NCBI GenBank assembly: GCA_003248565.1
Contig: QFOV01000224.1
Location: forward strand, 1 to 5,702
DNA: 5,702 nt
Origin: Stenotrophomonas sp.
GTDB taxonomy: Bacteria > Pseudomonadota > Gammaproteobacteria > Xanthomonadales > Xanthomonadaceae
Direction of reading: 5' to 3'
The notes under the pieces are model-generated. The model saw only the letters and a program-made list of their open reading frames with translations, made no database searches and was not told the origin of the DNA. Both the position numbers and the translations under genes were made by a program. Each line of letters starts with the position of its first letter. Within the stretch, counting starts at the first letter, position 1. Positions 1-5,588 of this stretch are shown here, piece by piece.

Positions 1-559
1 GCGTGCAGCCGGCCTCGATGCCGATGAGAAGGCGCTGATCCGTGACATGTTCCTGATCACGCTGAAGCCGCTGATGTACATCGCCAACGTTGCCGAAGAT
101 GGCTTCGAGAACAATCCGCTGCTGGACGTCGTGCGCGCCCGTGCCGCGGCCGAAGGTGCCGAAGTGGTGCCGGTGTGCGCGGCCATCGAGGAAGAATTGG
201 CGCAGCTGGATGACGCCGACCGCGATGAGTTCCTCAAGGACCTTGGTCTGGAAGAGCCGGGCCTGAACCGCGTGATCCGTGCCGGCTACAAGCTGCTTGG
301 CCTGCAGACCTACTTCACCGCAGGTGTGAAGGAAGTCCGCGCATGGCAGCTGCGTGCCGGTTCGACCGCACCGCAGGCAGCGGGCGTGATCCATACCGAC
401 TTCGAGCGTGGCTTCATCCGTGCCGAAACCATCAGCTACGAGGACTTCATCAACCTCAAGGGTGAGCAGGGCGCCAAGGAAGCCGGTCGCCTGCGCCTGG
501 AAGGCAAGGATTACATCGTCAAGGAAGGCGACGTGCTGCATTTCCGCTTCAACGTCTGA
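1..559 (+). CDS. ychF: YchF/OLA1-family ATPase/GTPase, C-terminal part (5' end outside window)
   Basis: This is the C-terminal half of the redox-regulated ATPase YchF, a cytoplasmic Obg-family P-loop protein that binds ribosomes and is linked to translation and oxidative-stress control. The reading frame is open from base 2, with residues such as ADEKALIRD before the first internal Met at base 47, so that Met is not the true start; about 185 codons are visible of a family length near 363. Seen directly are the segment ITLKPLMYIANV, typical of the region after the G domain, a helical stretch of about 60 residues rich in Glu, Asp and Ala, and a C-terminal TGS domain (GLQTYFTAG, then AGVIHTDFERGFIRAE, ending in VKEGDVLHFRFNV). 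The ATP-binding motifs lie upstream of the window. It stops 21 bp before a strong hairpin terminator and converges on the receptor gene to the right. No damage is seen. In many gammaproteobacteria ychF follows pth, which cannot be checked here. Confidence 0.96.
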   Translation, partial: RAAGLDADEKALIRDMFLITLKPLMYIANVAEDGFENNPLLDVVRARAAAEGAEVVPVCAAIEEELAQLDDADRDEFLKDLGLEEPGLNRVIRAGYKLLGLQTYFTAGVKEVRAWQLRAGSTAPQAAGVIHTDFERGFIRAETISYEDFINLKGEQGAKEAGRLRLEGKDYIVKEGDVLHFRFNV

Positions 560-580
560 TTCCTTGGATGTTGCCGTACC

Positions 581-615
581 AACAAGGCCCCGCAACGCGG
601 GGCCTTGTTGTATGT
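581..615 (+). terminator. Intrinsic terminator of ychF
   Basis: A perfect 13-bp stem (581-593 with 597-609, left arm AACAAGGCCCCGC) closes on a 3-base loop (AAC). It is followed by a T/G-rich tract rather than a pure T run. It begins 21 bp after the ychF stop codon. The symmetric AAC/GTT ends could let it act in both directions. Confidence 0.85.
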
Positions 616-648
616 GTGGTTTGTTGTGTGATTAAAATTTGATCACCA

Positions 649-729
649 TTTTGAAAGCCTTGCAGCGCAAGGCCTGCGCGCAGTTGTCCACAGTCTTCTC
701 CATCCATTGCACACAGCGGCTGTGGAGAA
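649..729 (+). repeat. A element, copy 1 (81 bp, two hairpins, DnaA-box-like 9-mers)
   Basis: The element runs from TTTTGAAAGCC to TGTGGAGAA. Its left half holds the hairpin GCCTTGC-AGC-GCAAGGC (7-bp stem). Its right half holds CACAG-CGG-CTGTG, flanked by TTCTC (696-700) and GAGAA (725-729), which can pair outside it. Three 9-mers resemble the DnaA box TTATNCACA: TTGTCCACA (684-692), TTGCACACA (707-715), and TTCTCCACA on the other strand (721-729). Each deviates from consensus, so binding is not assured. The copy differs from copy 3 at about 7 of 81 positions. The AT-rich lead-in AAAATTTGATCACC is loosely shared with the other copies. Function unknown; strand is arbitrary. Confidence 0.75.
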
Positions 730-750
730 ATCCCTGGGCAGACGGATGCT

Positions 751-848
751 TGTGGGAGCGGCGTGAGCCGCGAAGCTGACATTCTTGAAGCCCTCGTGTC
801 TGTGCAAGCTGAAGGGGCACGAGCTTCGCGGCTGACGCCGCTCCCACA
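751..848. repeat. Inverted REP pair R1 (REPIN-like)
   Basis: Two REP sequences face each other: a 27-bp left arm starting TGTGGGAGCGGCG and a right arm ending CGCCGCTCCCACA, with one mismatch between the arms (GTGAG versus GTCAG). Each arm also folds on itself through GCGGC/GCCGC. The 44-bp interior differs strongly from that of R2 and R3. Such inverted REP pairs are known to be spread as non-autonomous units by REP-associated tyrosine transposases (RAYT), which are not encoded in this window. Confidence 0.85.
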
Positions 849-867
849 AGATAGGTTGGCCTGAATT

Positions 868-966
868 TGTAGGAGCGGCGTAAGCCGCGAAGCTGGCATT
901 CCTGCAACGCCGGGAGACTGCGCCACCTGGTGATGTGCGTGCTTCGCGGCTTACGCCGCTCCTACA
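868..966. repeat. Inverted REP pair R2 (REPIN-like)
   Basis: The 26-bp arms, starting TGTAGGAGCGGCGTAAG and ending with its exact complement, are perfect inverted repeats around a 47-bp centre. Both arms carry the TAA variant at the REP hairpin tip. The centre (GGGAGACTGCGCCACCTG) is shared with R3. Confidence 0.87.
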
Positions 967-1017
967 AAAAAGGCCGCATGTCTTCGTTGTAGTGCATTGG
1001 TGAAAAAATCACCGTCG

Positions 1018-1098
1018 TTTTGAAAGCCTTGCAGCGCAAGGCCTGCACGCGGTTGTCCACAACCTTCTCCAGCCATTGCGCACAGCGCTTGTGGAGAA
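1018..1098 (+). repeat. A element, copy 2
   Basis: This copy has the same 81-bp length as the other two, with no gaps. The left hairpin GCCTTGC-AGC-GCAAGGC is unchanged. The right hairpin is weakened (CACAG-CGC-TTGTG), while the outer TTCTC/GAGAA pairing remains. DnaA-box-like 9-mers are at 1053-1061 (TTGTCCACA), 1076-1084 (TTGCGCACA) and 1090-1098 (reverse strand TTCTCCACA). It is preceded by the spacer shared with copy 3. Confidence 0.75.
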
Positions 1099-1120
1099 CC
1101 CGATAAGCCGGATGGCTGCT

Positions 1121-1219
1121 TGTAGGAGCGGCGTCAGCCGCGAAGCTGGCATTCGTGCAGTCCCGGGAGACTGCGCCACCTGATGATGTACGTGCTTCGC
1201 GGCTGACGCCGCTCCTACA
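1121..1219. repeat. Inverted REP pair R3 (REPIN-like)
   Basis: Perfect 26-bp inverted arms (left arm TGTAGGAGCGGCGTCAG) carry the TCA variant in both arms, unlike R2, which has TAA in both. The centre contains the internal hairpin GCAGTCCCGGGAGACTGC (1157-1174) including the palindrome TCCCGGGA; the matching half of this hairpin is broken in R2. The length, 99 bp, is identical to R2. Confidence 0.87.
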
Positions 1220-1270
1220 AAAAAGGCCGCATGCCTTCGTTGTAGTGCATTGGCGAAAATTTCACCGCCA

Positions 1271-1351
1271 TTTTGAAAGCCTTGCAGCGCAAGGCCTGCA
1301 GGCGCTTGTCCACAACCTTCTCCAGCCATTGCACACAGCGGCTGTGGAGAA
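1271..1351 (+). repeat. A element, copy 3
   Basis: This is the third 81-bp copy, closest to copy 1 in the right half (CACAG-CGG-CTGTG intact) and to copy 2 in the middle (CCACAACCTTCTCCAGCC). DnaA-box-like 9-mers are at 1306-1314, 1329-1337 and 1343-1351 (reverse strand). It is the last repeat before the receptor terminator; 1352-1423 shows nothing I recognise. Confidence 0.75.
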
Positions 1352-1414
1352 TAATTGCAGTCCCGCTTCCCCGGGTTGCGGTCGCTCCAGAGTCCGCTGG
1401 TGGCATGCACGATC

Positions 1415-1452
1415 CGCACAAACAGCAAGGCCCGCCATTGGCGGGCCTTGCT
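1415..1452 (-). terminator. Intrinsic terminator of the TonB-dependent receptor gene
   Basis: A perfect 13-bp stem (1424-1436 with 1440-1452, AGCAAGGCCCGCC) closes on the loop ATT. Read on the minus strand it begins 21 bp after the receptor stop codon and is followed by GTTTGTG, a short T-rich tail. The stem has the same length, loop size and CAAGGCC core as the ychF terminator. Confidence 0.82.
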
Positions 1453-1473
1453 GGCGTTGCATGTAGGTTGGCC

Positions 1474-4260
1474 TTACAGCGCCTTGCCGCCCAGCTTCCA
1501 GGTGATCTGCACGAAATAACTGCGGCCAATGGCATCAAACCAGGACGTGTTGTAGTACGGATAGGCGGCCCAGGTTGCGTCCTTCGGCGGCATCTTGTCG
1601 AACAGGTTGTTGACCGACAACGACACCCGCAGATGGTCGGTGATGTCGTAGCGTGCGCCGGCATTGAAGCGCCAGGTTGCCTCGGTCCAGGCGTCGTTAT
1701 CGTAGTTGGCGACACGGCCCAGGTAGGTGCCGAACAGGCTGGCTCCCCATGCGCCCTTGTCCCAGCTCACGCCAAGGTTGGACTTCACGCGCGGCAACGT
1801 GGTGTCGCTGAAGCTGACGTCCAGCATGTCCTCGGTGGGATCGCCCGGGTACAGTTGGCGGGTATGCCGATGCGCCCAGGTGTAGGTGCCGGTGAAGGCG
1901 AAGTTGCCGGCAGCGGCGGTTTCCAGCCGATAGTTGCCGGTGACGTCGATGCCCGAGGTTTCCTCGCGCGCGATGTTGATCGGCGCGAAGTGCACGCTGG
2001 TGATGGTGCCATCGGCATCGCGGATGACACGGGCCAGTGCGTCAACGCAGGTCGGCGAGTTCACGTCCACCGCCTGGCCGGTATCAGTGATGCCGAGCCG
2101 GCAGTTGGCCTCGGTGATGCGCAGCAGTTCGCGGTCCTGTGACTGCACCTGGTTCATGACCTTGATCTTGTAGTAGTCCACGGCCAGGTCGAGGCCGGTC
2201 ACCGGCGACCACACGAAGCCTGCCGTGAACGATTTGCTGGTCTCCACGTCCAGCTGCTTGTTGCCGGCGTAGATGTCCAGGGTGTTGGTGTCCCAGCCGC
2301 CGTCATCCCAGCACTCGCCGTTGCTGAAACCCGGCTCGTCCTGGCGGCACTGGTAGTAGTCGGTGGACACCTTGCGGTAGTAGTCGTCACCGGCAAACAG
2401 GTAGTGCATGTCGGGTGCACGGAAGCCGGTGCCGTAGGAGCCGCGTACCAGCAGGCTGTCAAGCGGACGCCATTCCAGGCCGGCGCTGTAGGTGAACTTG
2501 CCCGGATGGCGGTTGCCGAAGCTGTAGCGGTCGTAGCGGCCGGCCAGGCTGGCCTGCAGGTTGCTGGCCAACGGCAGGCGCAGCTCACCTGCCGCACTCC
2601 AGCGGTTACGGCTGCCGCTGCCGTCGCCGTACTGTGGGCCGTAGTAGGCATCGGCGGTGGTGGCCAGCGGATCCGGGTTGATGTCGTAGGACTGGCGGCC
2701 GAATTCAAGCACGCCGGCAAAGCCGGCATCGCCAGCCGGCATCGAGAACAGTGCCGGGGTGTCGGCGGTGAAGCTGACGTTGTCGTTCTTGGCTTCCGGA
2801 TGGAAGGTGGACATGGTCAGCAGCGATGCTGTTTCGGCGGGTGTCAGCTTCGAGAACAGGCGGGTCGGATCGGCGTCGTAGATGGCATAGCCGTCATCGT
2901 CGTAGCCCAGTCGTTCGCCCAGGAAGAAGCGGTTGGCCGCAGCTGCATTGACGCGGGGCATGGCCACGTCGGCCTTGTATTGGGAGTGGTTGTAAGCGGC
3001 TTCCCAGTTCCAGTTTTCGCCGAAGGCGCCCTTGAAGCCGGTGGTCAAGGCCAGCGTCTTCTGGGTGGTGGTGTTCATGCGGTTCCGCAGGCCGCCAACT
3101 TCCTCGGGGCTGAACTGACGCTGCCATATTTCATAGCGCCCGCTGGCTTGGTTATAGAAAATCTTGTCGACGTTGTCGGTCGATGCCGGGTCGTGGAACT
3201 CCCAGCCCATGTTGTCACTGGGGAAGGCGTTGCCTCCGTTGCCGGTCATCAGCTTGACCTTCTGATGACCGAACTGCGCATCGGCAAACCAGGACAGGTT
3301 GTCGTTGACGCGGTACTCGAAGGAGCCGTAGGCGGTGGCGCCCTTGCGCTCGTTCTGGATGGTGCGGTAGGCGGGGATGCGGTCGCTGCCGCAGTAGGGC
3401 TCACCATAGCGGTCTTCGGCAAGCACCGTGGTGCCATCGTTGAGACCGGCCAGGCCTGCGCAATCGCCCACCGGCGATACCGCGACATCTTCATCCCAGT
3501 CATACAGGCGCGCCACCAGATACGGTAGGCGGCTGCGCGAAGTAGGACCATCCAGGGAGGAATCCTGCACTTTTCGGCGGGTGCCCCACAGCGGCCGCTG
3601 ATTCTGCAGTTCCACGCCGACAATGCCGCTGAAGGCGCCCTGCTCGAAGCCGGTGGTCAACGTCAGGTCATGCGATTCGCCACCGCCGCGGCTAGTGTCG
3701 CCATAGCGGTAGTCGATGGTGGTGCCATCAGTGGATTTTTTCAGGATGAAGTTGATCACGCCGGCCATGGCGTCGGAGCCATACACCGCCGATGCACTAC
3801 CGGTGAGCACTTCGATGCGGTCGATCATGCCCAGCGGTATGTTGCCGACGTCGGTGAAGTTGCTCTTGCCGTTGAGCGGCAGCGGGAAGTCGGCGGTGCG
3901 GCGGCCGTTGATCAGCACCAACGTATGGTTCGGGCCAAGGCCGCGCAGGTCGACGGCCTGTGCGCCCGGCGTGGACTGCGCGCCAGTGGTGTTCTGCTGG
4001 CCCTGGGTATAGCCATTGTTCTGGCTCAGGCCGCGCAGTACGTCCGGCACGCTGGTGAAGCCTGCGGACTTGATATCCTCGGCCGTCACCACGGTGACCG
4101 GCGCCGGGCCTTCCACCTGGGCGCGCGGTATGCGCGAGCCGGTGACCTGCACCGTGTCGAGTTGTTGCGGTTGACCCTGGGTGGCGGTCTGCGCCAGGGC
4201 GGGGGCGGCCATCGACAGCAGGGCCAGTTGGATTGAACACACCATTGCGTGCTTACGCAT
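1474..4260 (-). CDS. TonB-dependent outer-membrane receptor
   Basis: A 928-residue TonB-dependent transporter of the outer membrane, which uses TonB-ExbB-ExbD energy to import a bound ligand into the periplasm. Residues 1-23 form a signal peptide ending APALA. A TonB-box-like LDTVQVTGSR lies at 34-43, only about 10 residues into the mature protein, so there is no N-terminal signalling (STN) domain. The plug covers about 52-175, with PVTVVTAEDI, the conserved VDLRGLGPNHTLVLINGRR and IDRIEVLTGSASAVYGSDA, then AGVINF. The rest is the beta-barrel, ending in NLFDKMPP and a last strand GRSYFVQITWKLGG, followed by KAL rather than the usual terminal Phe. Six barrel cysteines fall in three close pairs (267/290, 638/650, 720/738), probably loop disulfides. 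The start is supported by the signal peptide; upstream AGAGAG is a modest ribosome site. The ligand cannot be read from sequence; the divergent S51 peptidase gene suggests a peptide rather than a siderophore. Confidence 0.95.
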   Translation of the reverse strand: MRKHAMVCSIQLALLSMAAPALAQTATQGQPQQLDTVQVTGSRIPRAQVEGPAPVTVVTAEDIKSAGFTSVPDVLRGLSQNNGYTQGQQNTTGAQSTPGAQAVDLRGLGPNHTLVLINGRRTADFPLPLNGKSNFTDVGNIPLGMIDRIEVLTGSASAVYGSDAMAGVINFILKKSTDGTTIDYRYGDTSRGGGESHDLTLTTGFEQGAFSGIVGVELQNQRPLWGTRRKVQDSSLDGPTSRSRLPYLVARLYDWDEDVAVSPVGDCAGLAGLNDGTTVLAEDRYGEPYCGSDRIPAYRTIQNERKGATAYGSFEYRVNDNLSWFADAQFGHQKVKLMTGNGGNAFPSDNMGWEFHDPASTDNVDKIFYNQASGRYEIWQRQFSPEEVGGLRNRMNTTTQKTLALTTGFKGAFGENWNWEAAYNHSQYKADVAMPRVNAAAANRFFLGERLGYDDDGYAIYDADPTRLFSKLTPAETASLLTMSTFHPEAKNDNVSFTADTPALFSMPAGDAGFAGVLEFGRQSYDINPDPLATTADAYYGPQYGDGSGSRNRWSAAGELRLPLASNLQASLAGRYDRYSFGNRHPGKFTYSAGLEWRPLDSLLVRGSYGTGFRAPDMHYLFAGDDYYRKVSTDYYQCRQDEPGFSNGECWDDGGWDTNTLDIYAGNKQLDVETSKSFTAGFVWSPVTGLDLAVDYYKIKVMNQVQSQDRELLRITEANCRLGITDTGQAVDVNSPTCVDALARVIRDADGTITSVHFAPINIAREETSGIDVTGNYRLETAAAGNFAFTGTYTWAHRHTRQLYPGDPTEDMLDVSFSDTTLPRVKSNLGVSWDKGAWGASLFGTYLGRVANYDNDAWTEATWRFNAGARYDITDHLRVSLSVNNLFDKMPPKDATWAAYPYYNTSWFDAIGRSYFVQITWKLGGKAL

Positions 4261-4300
4261 GAATCAGCTCTCTGATGAAAAGTGTCCGGATTTGTCCTGT

Positions 4301-4320
4301 CGGCATGTAGGGGAATGCCG
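4301..4320. promoter_or_regulatory. Inverted repeat in the receptor leader
   Basis: CGGCAT (4301-4306) and ATGCCG (4315-4320) form a perfect 6-bp inverted repeat around an 8-base centre. It lies 41-60 bp upstream of the receptor start codon, probably within the transcribed leader. It could be an operator or a leader hairpin; no regulator family is recognised. Confidence 0.35.
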
Positions 4321-4355
4321 GCCAACCCTGTCTGTAATGTGAATGGGGTCACTGC

Positions 4356-4384
4356 ATCTAACACCTTTTTTACACGCTTGACCA
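4356..4384 (-). promoter_or_regulatory. Candidate promoter of the receptor gene
   Basis: On the minus strand TGGTCA (4379-4384, 4 of 6 matches to the -35) and TTAGAT (4356-4361, 3 of 6 matches to the -10) are separated by 17 bases, giving a leader of roughly 90 nt. The -35 overlaps the candidate -35 of the divergent gene. This is a weak match and no more than a suggestion. Confidence 0.3.
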
Positions 4385-4406
4385 CTGCCAGAAAGTCTGG
4401 CATTAC
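4378..4406 (+). promoter_or_regulatory. Candidate promoter of the S51 peptidase gene
   Basis: TTGACC (4378-4383) followed after 17 bases by CATTAC (4401-4406) is a plausible sigma-70 promoter with a good -35 and a poor -10. Its spacer is almost entirely occupied by a 17-bp palindrome, and a second palindrome covers the -10 and start region, so it would be well placed for repression. Confidence 0.4.
4386..4402. promoter_or_regulatory. Operator-like palindrome 1 (7-3-7)
   Basis: TGCCAGA-AAG-TCTGGCA is a perfect 7-bp inverted repeat with a 3-base centre. It lies between the candidate -35 and -10 of the peptidase gene and next to the candidate receptor promoter, so one protein bound here could influence both genes. 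Confidence 0.5.
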
Positions 4407-4414
4407 AGCTGTAA
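4403..4414. promoter_or_regulatory. Operator-like palindrome 2 (perfect 12-mer)
   Basis: TTACAGCTGTAA is a perfect 12-bp palindrome directly abutting palindrome 1, and its right half also pairs with a following TTAC (GTAA-GCGA-TTAC, 4411-4422). It ends 29 bp before the peptidase start codon. The regulator is unknown. Confidence 0.5.
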
Positions 4415-4443
4415 GCGATTACATGGATCGGGTAGAGGGCGCT

Positions 4444-5466
4444 ATGAAACGTAAGAGTTCCTGGCTGGGGCGAGTGGTCCTGGCTATCGCGGCTATTGCT
4501 GCGGGGGGCGTGGTCCACGCCGAGGATTCGCGTGGCATCAGTGCTGCCGGCTATCGCTACTACGAAGTAGGTGATCTGGATGCGCCGCGCCCGGGCAAGA
4601 CCGAGGCGGCCATGATGTTGATGGGCGGCGGCGACTGGGTGCCGGAAGCCTTCCACTGGTGGGTTGAACGGGCGGGGCACGGCCGCGTGGTGATCCTGCG
4701 CGCCTCCGGCGACGACAACATGCAGAAGGAGCTGTACTACGACATCGGCGGCGTCACCGCGGTGCAGACGCTGGTGTTCGACAGCCGCAAGGCGGCCGAC
4801 GATCCGGCCGTCCTGCGCGTGGTGCGTGGTGCCGATGCGATTTTCATCGCTGGCGGTGACCAGTCGCGCTACATCCGTTTCTGGAAGGGCACCGAGCTCA
4901 ATACCCTGCTCAATGAGCATGTCCGCGCGGGCAAGCCGATCGGTGGCACCAGTGCGGGCTTGGCCATCCTTGGTGGCTATTCCTATGGCGCGCTGGATGG
5001 CGGCAGTGTCAATTCGCCGACTGCGTTGAGCGACCCGATGGGCAGCGAGGTCACCATGGACCGGGATTTCCTGACCATGCCCTACCTGTCGAACGTGGTG
5101 ACCGATACGCACTTTGCCAAGCGTGACCGTTTGGGACGGCTGATTGTCTTCGTCGCCCGCGCTGCCCAGGACAAGGGCCAGGACGACATCGTCGGTATCG
5201 GCGTGGATGAGGACACCGCGCTGTGCGTGGAGGCCGATGGGCGTGGCCGGGTGTACTCGCTGGTCGATGGCTATGCATGGTTGGTGATGCCGCGCCGCAC
5301 GGCTGATCGCCTGAGCAATGGTGAGCCGTTGGAATTCAGTTCGATTCCGGTCACGGGCGTGGGCTCGGGTAGTCGCCTGCATCTGGATGGCTTCAAGGTC
5401 GACAATGCCGCCTTCACCGCGATGGCCAGTGTCGTCGACGGCGAGTTGGAGCTGCATCCCAACTGA
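4444..5466 (+). CDS. Exported cyanophycinase-like serine peptidase (family S51)
   Basis: A 340-residue protein of the cyanophycinase/peptidase S51 family. Known members cut the cyanophycin polymer into beta-Asp-Arg dipeptides. Residues 1-26 form a signal peptide (MKRKSSW, hydrophobic core, GGVVHA), so the enzyme acts in the periplasm or outside, unlike the cytoplasmic cyanobacterial CphB. The fold motifs appear in order: MLMGGGDW (58-65), IFIAGGDQ (133-140), the nucleophile elbow GGTSAGLA with Ser170, DTHFAKRDRLGRL (221-233) with His223 and three arginines, and GIGVDEDTA with Glu256. In CphB the fourth motif begins DQHF as I recall it; here Thr222 replaces Gln. I chose the ATG at 4444 because it opens the signal peptide and follows AGAGGG (4434-4439, a short spacing of 4). 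An ATG at 4423 is possible; the longer frame from 4282 would cross the promoter palindromes. Cyanophycin is the likely but unproven substrate; another beta-aspartyl peptide is possible. Confidence 0.9.
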   Translation: MKRKSSWLGRVVLAIAAIAAGGVVHAEDSRGISAAGYRYYEVGDLDAPRPGKTEAAMMLMGGGDWVPEAFHWWVERAGHGRVVILRASGDDNMQKELYYDIGGVTAVQTLVFDSRKAADDPAVLRVVRGADAIFIAGGDQSRYIRFWKGTELNTLLNEHVRAGKPIGGTSAGLAILGGYSYGALDGGSVNSPTALSDPMGSEVTMDRDFLTMPYLSNVVTDTHFAKRDRLGRLIVFVARAAQDKGQDDIVGIGVDEDTALCVEADGRGRVYSLVDGYAWLVMPRRTADRLSNGEPLEFSSIPVTGVGSGSRLHLDGFKVDNAAFTAMASVVDGELELHPN

Positions 5467-5483
5467 GTGCGTGCGATCAACAG

Positions 5484-5517
5484 AAAAAAGGGGGCTTGGG
5501 CTTTGGCCCCTTTTTTG
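5484..5517 (+). terminator. Intrinsic terminator of the S51 peptidase gene
   Basis: AAAAAAGGGG (5484-5493) pairs perfectly with CCCCTTTTTT (5507-5516) around a 13-base loop. The six T residues form the release tract. It starts 18 bp after the stop codon. The A run on the left could also serve minus-strand transcription, but no minus-strand gene ends here. Confidence 0.85.
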
Positions 5518-5588
5518 TGGTTCCTTGGCGCGCGGCGCGGCTATTGGGGCGGAGACGGCCGCGTGGGTGTGGCTGGCGATGGAAAGGC

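Larger units (their letters stand above)
634..1351. repeat. Mosaic intergenic repeat array A1-R1-R2-A2-R3-A3
   Basis: This gene-free stretch between two convergent genes is built from three copies of an 81-bp element (A) and three inverted REP pairs (R). The segment R2-spacer-A2 (868-1098) aligns without any gap to R3-spacer-A3 (1121-1351) at a constant offset of 253 bp, with about 19 mismatches in 231 columns counted by eye (about 92% identity). The shared 51-bp spacer contains AAAAAAGGCCGCATG and GTTGTAGTGCATTGG. A1-R1 also resembles A2-R3 in order and in the short linker (CGGATGCT versus GGATGGCTGCT). The small frames in this region follow the repeat palindromes and show no protein signature, so I call no gene here. 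Position fits the known preference of REP elements for convergent intergenic regions. Confidence 0.88.

Noticed and set aside
549..926. Small frames within the repeat block (also 632-907, 1009-1428, 1155-1466, 1215-1715)
   Set aside because: Their composition follows the REP palindromes and A repeats, the same peptide strings recur in several of them, and none has a convincing ribosome site.
751..1219. CRISPR array
   Set aside because: Repeats are inverted pairs with conserved centres, irregular spacing and no unique uniform spacers; no cas gene is present.
649..1351. Replication origin (oriC)
   Set aside because: Despite DnaA-like 9-mers, no box matches consensus, there is no strong AT-rich unwinding region, and dnaA, dnaN or gidA are not adjacent.
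1273..2142. Plus-strand open frame of 289 codons starting in the A3 repeat
   Set aside because: It begins in repeat sequence, passes through the receptor terminator and overlaps the receptor 3' end antisense; no protein features.
2404..3528. Long plus-strand open frame of 374 codons inside the receptor gene
   Set aside because: It lies wholly antisense to the well-supported receptor, is low-complexity (Val/Gly/Ala-rich), shows no family motif, and is the usual product of high-GC codon bias on the opposite strand.
4282..4443. N-terminal extension of the S51 peptidase to the ATG at 4282
   Set aside because: The extra 54 codons precede a perfectly good signal peptide, cross the candidate promoter and palindromes, and lack a ribosome site.
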